Shown here piece by piece: positions 15,328 through 23,423 of a stretch of DNA of 23,423 nucleotides; position 1 is the first letter of the stretch, and each line of letters opens with the position of its first letter. This DNA is from Lachnospiraceae bacterium (GTDB taxonomy: Bacteria > Bacillota > Clostridia > Lachnospirales > Lachnospiraceae), in NCBI GenBank assembly GCA_900769115.1, contig CAAGFJ010000053.1:1-23423 (forward strand). Reading direction: 5' to 3'. A model generated the notes under the pieces. The model saw nothing but the letters and a program-made list of their open reading frames with translations. It was not told where the DNA came from and did not search any database. Position numbers and translations under genes: made by a program.

Positions 15328-16562
15328 ATATCCTCCTGTTTACGTACATATGCCTTGATGTGAATACCGTCTTCCTTGTATTCCTCCGACAATAACTGTC
15401 CATATTTTCGAATATTGGTAAGCTTTGCCGTATCCTTATATGCGATCACACGCTCGACATAGACCTGCTGCTGCCGTAACTGTGTACCGATCGTATCCAG
15501 CAATACATCCAAGCCTCTTTCCTGCTTTGCCGATATCGTAACCGTCGCATCTGCCCGCAGATCCTTGAGTACCGGCATCTGTTCCAGCTTGTCTATCTTA
15601 TTAAATACTGTGATCACCGTTTTGTCCGCAATATTCAACTGCCGCAGCGTATCATATACGGCATACATCTGTCGATCCATCTCCGGATTCGAAGCATCTA
15701 CTACATGCAGAATCAGGTCGCTATACTTTGCTTCCTCTAACGTAGACCGGAATGCCTGAATCAGATGATGCGGCAGCCTTGATATGAATCCAACCGTATC
15801 GGTCAGCATAATATTCTGTCCGTTTGGTAATGTCAACGCCCGTGTTGTCGGATCCAGAGTGGCAAACAACTTATCCTCCTCCAACACATCTGCCTGCGTT
15901 AAATGATTCAATAACGTGGACTTGCCCGCATTGGTATAGCCCACAATACACACAACCGGACTGCTGCTGGCACTCCGCTGTTTCCGCTGTGTTGCCCGGT
16001 GCTGCTTCACCTGTTCCAGATCACGCTTTAACCGTGAGATCTGTTCCCGGATCAGTCGCCGATCCATCTCTAACTTCTTCTCACCGGGACCTCTGGTTCC
16101 AATTCCTCCACCTAGTCTTGAAAGGGACGGGCGCAGTCCCACTAACATAGTTGCATTATATTTAAGCTGTGCCAATTCTACCTGTATCTTACCCTCTCTG
16201 GTATTGGCCCGTGCTGCAAAAATATCTAATATGATCATGGTACGATCCATGATCTTGGTATCTAGTATCTGCGACAAATTCTTCATCTGCACCGGAGTAA
16301 GCTCCGTATCGCAAACAATGCCTGTAGCATGGTATGCCACAAGCATTGTACGTAATTCTTCTAATTTGCCCTTTCCAAGATAAGTAACCGGATTCTCTGA
16401 TTCCAGATTCTGCGTAACAGTCCCAACACAGACCGCTCCTGCTGTCTTCGCCAGCTCCTCTAATTCCCGCAACGACTCTTCATCCTGAAATCCACGCTTC
16501 TCATATACCGCCGCTAATATTACTTTTTCCTGTTCTTCCTGATTCTCATAAAACTGTGCCAC
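15324..16562 (-). CDS. hflX: Ribosome-associated GTPase HflX, 412 aa
   Basis: GTPase that binds the 50S subunit and splits stalled ribosomes. The N-terminal domain has YLGKGKLEEL and the family signature ELAQLKYNATML with SRLGGGIGTRGPGEKKLE (about 130-165). The G domain follows: G1 GYTNAGKST at 208-216, Thr239/240 for G2, G3 DTVGF at 255-259, G4 NKID at 321-324, and a SAK-type G5 near ISAKQERG. The start codon is GTG at 16562, with GGAGG six bases upstream; no better ATG fits the family start. It lies 12 bases after the TPR gene and overlaps uup, so the three form one operon with two ribosome-related members. Confidence 0.95.
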   Translation of the reverse strand: MAQFYENQEEQEKVILAAVYEKRGFQDEESLRELEELAKTAGAVCVGTVTQNLESENPVTYLGKGKLEELRTMLVAYHATGIVCDTELTPVQMKNLSQILDTKIMDRTMIILDIFAARANTREGKIQVELAQLKYNATMLVGLRPSLSRLGGGIGTRGPGEKKLEMDRRLIREQISRLKRDLEQVKQHRATQRKQRSASSSPVVCIVGYTNAGKSTLLNHLTQADVLEEDKLFATLDPTTRALTLPNGQNIMLTDTVGFISRLPHHLIQAFRSTLEEAKYSDLILHVVDASNPEMDRQMYAVYDTLRQLNIADKTVITVFNKIDKLEQMPVLKDLRADATVTISAKQERGLDVLLDTIGTQLRQQQVYVERVIAYKDTAKLTNIRKYGQLLSEEYKEDGIHIKAYVRKQEDI

Positions 16563-16574
16563 GCGCTTCCTCCA

Positions 16575-17459
16575 TCACTGTTCCTTCGTCTCTGTCTGAC
16601 GGGTATATAAGATATCATATTCATTCTTACCATCTGTATCTGACGGATATGTTTCTATAAAAGCTTTCGCCTTATCATACGCCGTATTATAATCCTTCAG
16701 CTGTTCATAATATACAATCTCATCATATAACAATTCTTTAATGTTAGACTGATCTTCCAGCTTCTTACCTTCTTCAATATAAGTAAGTGCCTCATCCAGT
16801 TTACCCTCATCCAATGCAATTGCAGCATATTGTGCATACATAAAGCTGTTCATCTCATTCTTCTGCAGGAACACGTCATAATACAACTGCATGTTCTCCA
16901 TATCTCCAGTCTGTCCATAACAGCTTCCTACATACAACACCAGATCACTGTAGCCATCCTCATATGCCTGTAAGAGAATCGGCAATGCCTGCCTGTAATC
17001 CTGCCAGTCATATAACTGCAATCCATATGCCACATTTGCCAGATAGTCCAGATCCTTATCATCCTCTTGGGACCACAACCGGATCTTACTGTACTCATAG
17101 CACGCCAATCCATATTCACCGGTATTCACATAACAATCTGCCAGATACATCCGCACATCATTATCTAACATCTCCAATAACGGAAGCCCCGGTTTCAAAG
17201 CTTCATTAAATAATGCAATCGCTCCTGTATAATCCTCCTGCTCATACAAAGACAATGCCTTATTCCGCATACTATATTTGATTCCAAAGGATATTCCATA
17301 CACCAGAATCAATAATATAACAACTAATCCAACCCATTTACCGAATGTCTTCAGCGTAAATGGTTTCTTTTTTTTCTTACGTTTTACCGGACGATACTCC
17401 GGTATCTCATAGATTCCGTATCGGTCTCTTCTATTTCTGTGTCTGTTCCGTCTTCTCAT
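16575..17459 (-). CDS. Membrane-anchored TPR-repeat protein, 294 aa
   Basis: Unknown role. A very basic N-terminus (MRRRNRHRNRRDR, and KRKKKKK at about 27-32) is followed by one membrane helix (about 42-60). The remaining 230 residues are helical repeats of TPR type, with ALxLYEQEDYTGAIALFNEAL, CYVNTGEYGLACYEYSKI and LDEGKLDEALTYIEEGKKL as recognisable units. The positive N-terminus predicts that the repeats face outside the membrane. Its start at 17459 has only a weak AAGG about 11 bases upstream, but a strong promoter lies just before it. It is the first gene of the operon that continues into hflX and uup. The conserved-looking neighbourhood may be fortuitous. Confidence 0.85.
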   Translation of the reverse strand: MRRRNRHRNRRDRYGIYEIPEYRPVKRKKKKKPFTLKTFGKWVGLVVILLILVYGISFGIKYSMRNKALSLYEQEDYTGAIALFNEALKPGLPLLEMLDNDVRMYLADCYVNTGEYGLACYEYSKIRLWSQEDDKDLDYLANVAYGLQLYDWQDYRQALPILLQAYEDGYSDLVLYVGSCYGQTGDMENMQLYYDVFLQKNEMNSFMYAQYAAIALDEGKLDEALTYIEEGKKLEDQSNIKELLYDEIVYYEQLKDYNTAYDKAKAFIETYPSDTDGKNEYDILYTRQTETKEQ

Positions 17460-17488
17460 GACAATTCTGCCTTTCCTTTCATCTGCCT

Positions 17489-17517
17489 ATTGTAACACAG
17501 AATTTCAAGATTGTAAA
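17489..17517 (-). promoter_or_regulatory. Promoter of the TPR-hflX-uup operon
   Basis: TTTACA and TACAAT are separated by 17 bases on the minus strand (five of six matches each), with TGTG just before the -10. It fills the 72-base gap after the solute-binding protein gene. A small palindrome CAATAATTATTG follows that gene's stop codon, at best a weak terminator. Confidence 0.75.
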
Positions 17518-17531
17518 AATATTCACAATAA

Positions 17532-19214
17532 TTATTGAACAGTTATGGCTTCATTTACCTCCTTCGTGATCTGGTCACCACCCTCCGTATGCCATCTTGT
17601 CACAAACTCGTCAAAGGAACTGCTGTCTGCTGCTCCCGTTACAATCTGTAAAAATATCTCCTGTTCAAGCTTACTCAATTTCCACCACTCTTCCTGCATA
17701 GACTGCGTCTGTGCAAAATATGCAGTTGGAATCATATTCACTTTTGCATTCTGGATCAACTGCGGCGCTACAATCCTTGACGTATATGCCGCCCAATCTT
17801 CGCTTGTCGCAGATTTCGGCTGCTGTAGATAAGATTGACAGGACCGGTAATACGATACCTCTAACAGCTCCATATCTTTTTCATCCAACTCTCCCTTTAT
17901 CGCCTTTTGCAGATCATCATAACACCGATCCAACGCGTCATTATAATCCACATTAATACTAAGTGGTCTTGCCGTCATATCCACATTCAACTGATAATAC
18001 TTTGATATCTCCTCCGCATCCGGATCTTTATATCGAAGATAATCATACATTACATTTAAGATCTTAACTGCTACCTCCGGATGCTCATACCCCTTCCGTA
18101 CAACTACATATTTATAACTCGGATTCCGTTTACAATAGCTTACACTTCCATCCGTATCTGTTGCGATCATATATGGTTGCCAGTCAGCATCCGGATTCTC
18201 CTCCTTTGCTGTCATCAACGGATTATTCGGTGCCCACCATGGTCCAAAGAATGCACCACACCGTCCATCCCGTATCAGCTCGATCAGATTAGAAGTTGAT
18301 CGCACAAGAAACTGATTATCAATAATGCCTTTCTCATATAGATCATGCAATTTCTCCAATGCCTGTTTTACCTCCGGTTTTGTAGAACCATAACAGATCG
18401 TGCCATCCTCCTCCACTAACCATTGTCTCGGATAAGCATTGTAACAGGCAAATAATACATCCATCTGATATTCATAACTATATCCACTCTCTCCTACCAG
18501 ATTGGAATCGCATGCCAGCCCAATTGTATTCCCCTCCCCGTTATTTCCAGGATCTTCTGCAATGAATCTGGCAATTATATTCTCCACATCTTCCATCGTA
18601 ACCGGTGCACTCAGATTCAGTTGATCCATCCAGTCCTTCCGAATCCATAATAGTAATGGTCCATCTTCAATATTCGTCTCCGGAATAGCAAGCATCTTAC
18701 CATTCCTCGTAATATTATTAAAAAAATCATCCCCATAGCTTTCATAAATATCCTTAATCCGGTCACTTGCACAATTTTCATACACGGTGGACAAATCCTC
18801 GATCATATCAAGATCTGCCAGTCTCAACACATCTTCAATTGTACTGACAACCATAATATCCGGAATATCATTTGTCTCAATTGCCATAGATACAATATCA
18901 TCATATTCATTGTCACTGGCTTCGAATACATCCTCATTTTGTACATTCAACATATCACGCAAGTATCTGGTATATGCATTATCTTCATAAGTATCACCAT
19001 CCGGCATATTCGAATTATTCTCCCCGGACATCTTACCCAACGTATAAGTCACCAATTCCGGATACTTACCATATGGTGTTGTCTCCGCTTCCTGCATCTC
19101 CTCACTATTTGCCTGCATTGTTTTCTTTGTATTCTGTTTCGTATCCATCTGCCTGCATCCCGTAAGCAGCACGCCTGATATAAGCAAGCATCCTATCATC
19201 CATACTTTCTTCAT
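17532..19214 (-). CDS. Extracellular solute-binding lipoprotein (LplA-like), 560 aa
   Basis: Binds a sugar or oligosaccharide outside the cell for an ABC importer. The signal peptide ends in a lipobox LLTGC with Cys20 as the lipid-attachment site. The mature part has the pattern of large family 1 binding proteins of the LplA type: ITRNGKMLAIPE, LLLWIRKDWMDQLNL, NTIGLACDSNL, GRCGAFFGPWWAP and a Trp/Asp-rich C-terminus. It is longer than MalE-type proteins. No LplB- or YtcP-like permease pair is next to it; the neighbouring malFG genes belong to a different permease class and have their own MalE. It may be an orphan or serve a distant transporter. The start at 19214 has GGAG five to six bases upstream. 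Confidence 0.88.
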   Translation of the reverse strand: MKKVWMIGCLLISGVLLTGCRQMDTKQNTKKTMQANSEEMQEAETTPYGKYPELVTYTLGKMSGENNSNMPDGDTYEDNAYTRYLRDMLNVQNEDVFEASDNEYDDIVSMAIETNDIPDIMVVSTIEDVLRLADLDMIEDLSTVYENCASDRIKDIYESYGDDFFNNITRNGKMLAIPETNIEDGPLLLWIRKDWMDQLNLSAPVTMEDVENIIARFIAEDPGNNGEGNTIGLACDSNLVGESGYSYEYQMDVLFACYNAYPRQWLVEEDGTICYGSTKPEVKQALEKLHDLYEKGIIDNQFLVRSTSNLIELIRDGRCGAFFGPWWAPNNPLMTAKEENPDADWQPYMIATDTDGSVSYCKRNPSYKYVVVRKGYEHPEVAVKILNVMYDYLRYKDPDAEEISKYYQLNVDMTARPLSINVDYNDALDRCYDDLQKAIKGELDEKDMELLEVSYYRSCQSYLQQPKSATSEDWAAYTSRIVAPQLIQNAKVNMIPTAYFAQTQSMQEEWWKLSKLEQEIFLQIVTGAADSSSFDEFVTRWHTEGGDQITKEVNEAITVQ

Positions 19215-19293
19215 ACCTTCTCCATTTCTATCTTAACTCCCCGGCACTTAACCTCTACCGGTATCATATTCTGATTATTTGATAACAAAATAA

Positions 19294-19338
19294 GGATAGA
19301 CCACCATCAGCCACACACAAACCGATTATAATCTATCC
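19294..19338 (-). terminator. Probable terminator of the malEFG operon
   Basis: On the minus strand GGATAGA pairs with TCTATCC; an inner ATCGG/CTGAT stem is separated from it by symmetric five-base internal loops. A TTATTTTGTT tail follows. It lies 49 bases after the malG stop and before the lipoprotein gene. It may be leaky, because I see only a weak promoter candidate (TATGAT near 19262) for the lipoprotein gene. Confidence 0.5.
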
Positions 19339-19387
19339 CCTTTACATATGCAATTATAACTTATACCACACTTATGTCATATATCCA

Positions 19388-20278
19388 TCAGCCTTTTACC
19401 GCTCCTGACATGCCATCGGTGTAATAACGCTGCATGATAACAAACAGAATTGCAATCGGAATGGATACAAGAACCGCACCCGCAGCAAATCTTGTATACC
19501 ACTGATAAATATTTTCTTTCTCCAGCATATTCCAAAGACCGATCGCCACCGTATAATACTGTGCATCTGTTCCGATAATAACCTTTGCCATAATAAAATC
19601 AATCCATGGTGCCATAAATGAAGTCAATACGGTATAGACAATGATTGGCTTAGCAAGCGGAATTGTAATCTTGGTGAAAACATCCCATTTCGTTGCTCCA
19701 TCAATATATGCCGCTTCATCGATCGTCTTCGGAATCGTATCAAAAAATCCTTTTGCTACATAAAACTGCAGAATTGATGCACCACCAGAATACAGTAAGA
19801 TCAAAGCCACTAATTTCAGATTACCCTGGGTCAAACCAATTCCTTTTAAGATATAATACACGGCGATCATTGACATAAAGCCCGGAAACATTCCAAGGAT
19901 CAACGCTACATTTAACATTGGCTTTCTGGCTTTAAAACGGAGTCTCGACATAACAAATGCAATGGACACCAGATAAAATGTTGCTAAAATGCAAGAGATG
20001 ATCGCTACAAATAATGTATTTCCAAACCATCTTGGGAAGTTGAAGATATCGGTATCCGTCAGCAATGCCGTATAGTTGCTAAGGGTCCACGATTGAGGAA
20101 TAAATGTTGTGGAGTAAGAACCCTTGCCTGCCCGGAACGATGTCATGATCACCCAAAGAATTGGTAAGACCCATACGAAAGCTACTATGCCTAATCCAAC
20201 ATGTACCAGAATGTTTCCAATGACTGTACTTGTTTTTTCTTTATTTTTCTTAATTCCTGTTGTCTTATTTTTCATCAT
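19388..20278 (-). CDS. malG: Sugar ABC transporter permease, MalG type, 296 aa
   Basis: Inner-membrane half of a maltose/maltodextrin-type importer. After a basic cytoplasmic start (to about residue 20), six membrane helices are visible. The cytoplasmic coupling helix carries the EAA motif, EAAYIDGATKWDVFTKITIP, starting at about residue 188; its conserved Gly is at 194. The C-terminus QRYYTDGMSGAVKG is the one typical of MalG. The first of two Met codons overlaps the malF stop (ATGA) and has GGAGG seven bases upstream, so the two permeases are coupled. No ATPase gene follows, and the multitask ATPase MsmX/MsmK is presumably supplied from elsewhere. Exact sugar specificity is inferred. Confidence 0.92.
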   Translation of the reverse strand: MMKNKTTGIKKNKEKTSTVIGNILVHVGLGIVAFVWVLPILWVIMTSFRAGKGSYSTTFIPQSWTLSNYTALLTDTDIFNFPRWFGNTLFVAIISCILATFYLVSIAFVMSRLRFKARKPMLNVALILGMFPGFMSMIAVYYILKGIGLTQGNLKLVALILLYSGGASILQFYVAKGFFDTIPKTIDEAAYIDGATKWDVFTKITIPLAKPIIVYTVLTSFMAPWIDFIMAKVIIGTDAQYYTVAIGLWNMLEKENIYQWYTRFAAGAVLVSIPIAILFVIMQRYYTDGMSGAVKG

Positions 20279-21645
20279 TGAAATTCCTCCTCATTCTTAT
20301 ATGCTCCCGTTTTTCTGTATGCTGCAAGTGAGAATACTGCGGAAAGAATAAATACCATAATACCAATGACTGCTCCATAGTTGTAATCCTTCATGTCGAT
20401 GGTTAATTTGTATAACCACGTTACCAAAAGGTCTGTCTTACCGGCTGTTCCATTATGATAACTCATCGCTGCCGGCGCACCCTTTGTCAGCAGATAAATA
20501 ACATTGAAATTATTGATATTACCAATAAACTGTGTGATTAAATAAGGAGTTGTAATAAACAACATATATGGTAATGTAATCTTGAAAAAGATTACAAACT
20601 TATTCGCACCGTCAATCCTAGCTGCCTCATATAATTCACCCGGAATATTCTGTAAGATACCTGTTGTCTGCAGCATCGTATACGGAACACCAATCCAGAG
20701 ATTTACAACAATGATCGTAATTCTTGCCCATGTTGTGTTTGTCCAGAATGGAAGACTCTTTTCAATCAATCCAAGCTGTTTCAATAATACATTCACTGCG
20801 CCTTCCGGCTGTAATATTGTTCGCATTACTAATAACGATACAAACTGTGGGATTGCAATGGATAAAATAAATATAAATCTCCAAAACCCTTTTGCTTTTG
20901 TCTTCTTTCTATTAATAACCATTGCTAAGATAATACCTAAAATATAATTCAGGAATGTAGCAAATACTGCCCATACCAACGTCCATCCAAGCACATGCCA
21001 GAACGCAGTTCCAAGCCCACTGTTTGCATTAAACAGTTCTTTGAAGTTGGCAAATCCAACCCAGTCAAACAACTGTCCGGGCGGCTGATGATTCCGGTCA
21101 TAATTCGTGAATGCCATACAACTCATAAACACTAATGGCATAACCGTAAACAGAATCACACATACAATAGGAAGTGCTAGTAATAATTTATAAATATTAT
21201 TGTCAAACAACGATTTCACATCTTCCACAAATGTTGGCAGATGTTGTTTCTTCTTAGTAATCACCTGTGCTTTATATGCTGATTTCAGGGATGCTGCCCA
21301 TACAAAGATAAATGCCGCAATCACAAAAAATGTAATAACACCATACAGCAAACACAACATGGAATTATCTCCCTGTGTGTATTCATAAATCTGCTTTGCC
21401 TCATTAAACATTTCCTCCCCTGTCGAAGTTCCAAGAGTGATAAAATCTTTAATAAACCCTGCTCCCTTCGTCACCATATAAAATATAAATACTGCCTCAA
21501 CTGCCAAAAACATAAGACCTTTGATCATCTGTTTTCTTGCCAGATTTCCAAGCCCCATGAAAAGTATACTCAGCTTCGTTAAGGCATCCCCATGAAGGAT
21601 TGCATTTCTTACCTTGATCTCATCTATACTATTTCCTGCTCTCAT
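20275..21645 (-). CDS. malF: Sugar ABC transporter permease, MalF type, 456 aa
   Basis: Partner permease of MalG. The first 40 residues are cytoplasmic (MRAGNSIDEIKVRNAILHG). An added N-terminal helix lies at about 43-62, a second at about 97-118, and the transport core starts near residue 150. The EAA coupling motif EAARIDGANKFVIFFKITLP starts at about 340. The long N-terminal part with extra helices and the roughly 456-residue length are typical of MalF and separate it from shorter sugar permeases. The start at 21645 has AAGGAG nine bases upstream. It follows malE after 167 bases that contain a strong stem-loop but no terminator, so it is expected to be co-transcribed at lower level. Confidence 0.92.
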   Translation of the reverse strand: MRAGNSIDEIKVRNAILHGDALTKLSILFMGLGNLARKQMIKGLMFLAVEAVFIFYMVTKGAGFIKDFITLGTSTGEEMFNEAKQIYEYTQGDNSMLCLLYGVITFFVIAAFIFVWAASLKSAYKAQVITKKKQHLPTFVEDVKSLFDNNIYKLLLALPIVCVILFTVMPLVFMSCMAFTNYDRNHQPPGQLFDWVGFANFKELFNANSGLGTAFWHVLGWTLVWAVFATFLNYILGIILAMVINRKKTKAKGFWRFIFILSIAIPQFVSLLVMRTILQPEGAVNVLLKQLGLIEKSLPFWTNTTWARITIIVVNLWIGVPYTMLQTTGILQNIPGELYEAARIDGANKFVIFFKITLPYMLFITTPYLITQFIGNINNFNVIYLLTKGAPAAMSYHNGTAGKTDLLVTWLYKLTIDMKDYNYGAVIGIMVFILSAVFSLAAYRKTGAYKNEEEFQ

Positions 21646-21761
21646 CCCTCTAATCTCCTTTCTTCCTCATATACACCTTGCCGTGTTAGATGATATCTGA
21701 AAATAATATGTTATTCTTACATATCATCCAACAACGTCAGACCAGTCTTTGCTATTATGCT

Positions 21762-21801
21762 CGAAATGAGAGCTGCCACAGTTTGTGGCAACCCTATTTC
21801 G
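21762..21801 (-). promoter_or_regulatory. malE-malF intercistronic stem-loop
   Basis: On the minus strand CGAAATAGGGTTGCCACA pairs with TGTGGCAGCTCTCATTTCG: 18 pairs with one bulged C and two G-U, around a three-base loop. It starts 11 bases after the malE stop. No T tract follows (next bases AGCATAATAG), so it is not a standard terminator. Such hairpins often protect the 5' mRNA segment from 3' decay, keeping binding protein in excess over permease. Confidence 0.7.
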
Positions 21802-21812
21802 AAGGATACTTC

Positions 21813-23117
21813 TTATTCGCCTAAGATACCTTTTACCATTGCTTTTGTCTTCTCTTCTGCGTTAGAATCATTTACATCGCCCTGCACAAGCTCTTTACCC
21901 ATTGTTTCTGCCGGAGTCCAGTATGTTCCCATTTCAGATAACATTGGCTGGATTACTGCTGCGTTTGCGATTTCATCAGACTGTGCTACCGCTACAGCAT
22001 CTGCTTTTACAGCATCAGATGCTTCTACATTTGCATTAGTTGGGACAATTCCTCTCGTCTCAAATCGGATCTGCTGACACTCTTCACCACCTAAGTATGC
22101 GGCTAATGCTACAGCAACCTCAGGGTCACTGCACTGTGGATTTACACCAATTGCCTTGCTTCCTGCGAACGACTTCATCTGTCCACCATTTACAGCAGGA
22201 ATTTTTGCCACGCCGAAGTTATCACCTAACGCTTCTTTGATTGCTGCTGCATCCCAGGAACCGGAACAATATGCACCAAGCTTTCCTTCCTGGAACTTGG
22301 CAATACTACTTCCCTCTTTCTCACAAGAGAATTTCGGATTTGCTGCTAATTTTGCAAGATACTTTGTCATCTCTACGCCTTCTGCACTATCAAAGGTACA
22401 GCCTGCGGATGCATCATCACCATTATCTCCGAATAATGTACCACCTGCTGCATAGTAGAAAGAAGCCACATACCAGCTATTGTCTAATGGAAATGCAAAG
22501 TTGGTTACGCCATCGCCTAAGTCTTTCTCCATCATTGTATCCAGGGAAGCAATATCCTCATCGGAATATTTACTCTTATCGTAGTACATAAACCATGTAT
22601 TTGAAGTGAATGGAACTCCATAGATACCATCTTCATATGTAACAGAAGATATCATCTTCTCATCCTGATTAGCCTTTATGTCCTCTACTGTAGATCCACC
22701 AAGCTTTGCTAATGCTCCCGCATCGACCAGAACCGGGATCTGATCATTTGCATACATATACACATCTGCTGCCTCAGCTACATCCTTGGTTACAACATCC
22801 TTTGCATCTCCCTCCGAACAAACACCGTATTCAAATGTGATGTTCCACTCCGGATGTTCATCATTGAACTTGTCACACATTGCCTTGAGAATTCCTTCCT
22901 CGTAACCATCAACCGGTGCCTGATCTTCCTGTGGTCCCCATACAGTCAGTTTCACGTCCTTTGTCTCTCCCGTTGCTGCATCGTCACTTGCCTCTGTCTT
23001 AGCGGAAGCATCACTTCCCTTAGAGGATGTGTCTGCATTATCTGTTCCACCACATCCAACTAAACCGGTTACCATTGCTGCCATTAAAGCAGCGGATACA
23101 AATTTTTTCATTCTCAT
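21813..23117 (-). CDS. malE: Maltose/maltodextrin-type solute-binding lipoprotein, 434 aa
   Basis: Lipid-anchored receptor that hands sugar to the MalFG permease. The signal peptide MRMKKFVSAALMAAMVTGLVGC has its lipobox Cys at 22. A disordered Ser/Asp/Ala linker (about 25-52) precedes the binding fold. Characteristic blocks are KLTVWGPQEDQAPVDGYEEG, YGVPFTSNTWFMYYDKSKY, FQEGKLGAYCSGSWDAAAI and a C-terminal TMGKELVQGD. Seven cysteines lie in the mature domain (81, 100, 240, 265, 284, 329, 347), unusually many for an exported protein and consistent with an anaerobic lifestyle. The start at 23117 has GGAGGG six bases upstream. First gene of malEFG; maltose-type specificity is inferred from the permeases. 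Confidence 0.9.
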   Translation of the reverse strand: MRMKKFVSAALMAAMVTGLVGCGGTDNADTSSKGSDASAKTEASDDAATGETKDVKLTVWGPQEDQAPVDGYEEGILKAMCDKFNDEHPEWNITFEYGVCSEGDAKDVVTKDVAEAADVYMYANDQIPVLVDAGALAKLGGSTVEDIKANQDEKMISSVTYEDGIYGVPFTSNTWFMYYDKSKYSDEDIASLDTMMEKDLGDGVTNFAFPLDNSWYVASFYYAAGGTLFGDNGDDASAGCTFDSAEGVEMTKYLAKLAANPKFSCEKEGSSIAKFQEGKLGAYCSGSWDAAAIKEALGDNFGVAKIPAVNGGQMKSFAGSKAIGVNPQCSDPEVAVALAAYLGGEECQQIRFETRGIVPTNANVEASDAVKADAVAVAQSDEIANAAVIQPMLSEMGTYWTPAETMGKELVQGDVNDSNAEEKTKAMVKGILGE

Positions 23118-23175
23118 AATGAGCCCTCCTTCTTTGATATGCGCTTGTTTTATTTGCTACGCTATCGATGATTTA

Positions 23176-23204
23176 ATTATATATAATGGCTCATTTGGGG
23201 TAAA
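23176..23204 (-). promoter_or_regulatory. malEFG promoter
   Basis: TTTACC and a perfect TATAAT on the minus strand with a 17-base spacer, about 58 bases before the malE start. The -10 lies in a palindrome ATTATATATAAT. I found no convincing LacI-type or catabolite-repression operator around it, so regulation is not explained by what I can see. Confidence 0.7.
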
Positions 23205-23219
23205 TATAAGGTATCTTTG

Positions 23220-23423
23220 AAACATGTTGTATTTCTGCACTTTTACCCTTGCACAGCGTAAGTGAGACGGACGTGACGCGCATGTTTTAGGTTGTGAACC
23301 CGGCTTTGGGGTGGTGTCATGTTGCCGCAGGCACATTCGCATTACGACTCGCACGCAGCAGTACTAGCACTCCTACTAATAAGCGAACTCACAATAAAAA
23401 GGATATAGATTCAGAAGTGTACC
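23220..23423. other. GC-rich, structure-prone region, possible non-coding RNA (partial)
   Basis: This stretch upstream of the malE promoter holds no gene I can support; the only frames are short and do not look like protein. It is distinctly richer in G and C than the flanks. It contains several inverted repeats: GGTTGTGAACC at 23290-23300, and TTCGCATTA (23336-23344) with TAAT/GCGAA (23377-23387) forming a nine-pair stem with a two-base bulge. The far end is cut by the window, so a structured RNA or regulatory region cannot be delimited, nor its strand fixed. Confidence 0.3.

Noticed and set aside
23118..23204. Catabolite-repression or LacI-type operator at malE
   Set aside because: No palindrome with a central CG matching such sites was found; only the A/T palindrome at the -10 is present.
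23157..23354. 65-codon frame upstream of malE
   Set aside because: It runs through the malE promoter and the GC-rich patch, lacks a ribosome site and has no protein-like composition.

Overview
The window looks like chromosome from a low-GC Gram-positive anaerobe of the class Clostridia, most likely Lachnospiraceae. This is inferred from A+T-rich intergenic DNA, strong AGGAGG-type ribosome sites, TTGACA/TATAAT-type promoters, lipobox solute-binding proteins, and the gene content (SH3b glucosaminidase, DUF5685/J-domain cassette, MalEFG without its own ATPase). It carries no phage, insertion sequence or CRISPR array.

Layout. Nearly all genes lie on the minus strand; only 8884-11240 reads on plus. 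From left to right: the 5' part of serS (seryl-tRNA synthetase, cut by the window edge); glgA (glycogen synthase) with its own strong promoter; a packed four-gene operon read 4986 to 2431 (membrane zinc-ribbon protein, DUF5685 protein, J-domain protein, YfbR-type 5'-nucleotidase); a 72-codon orphan gene; a tRNA-Gly(GCC) with a near-perfect promoter, its terminator, and a GC-rich structured element behind it; a solitary prepilin-like protein; and a 699-residue orphan protein.

The plus-strand island starts from a divergent intergenic region. It holds an acidic membrane-anchored protein, then a SAM methyltransferase overlapping hslO (Hsp33), ending in a terminator that faces the next gene. The minus strand then resumes with a secreted SH3b/glucosaminidase/cadherin-like cell-wall enzyme, an Uup-type ABC-F ATPase overlapping hflX, a membrane-anchored TPR protein, an orphan solute-binding lipoprotein, and a malEFG-type sugar import operon at the right end.

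How it fits together. MalE, MalF and MalG would bring in maltose/maltodextrin-like sugars using a shared ATPase encoded elsewhere, and GlgA stores glucose as glycogen, so both ends of the window touch alpha-glucan metabolism. HflX and the ABC-F protein are ribosome-associated, and Hsp33 and the J protein are chaperone-related. The least explained parts are the DUF5685/J-domain cassette, the lone pilin and its 699-residue neighbour, the element beside tRNA-Gly, and a structured GC-rich patch upstream of malE.
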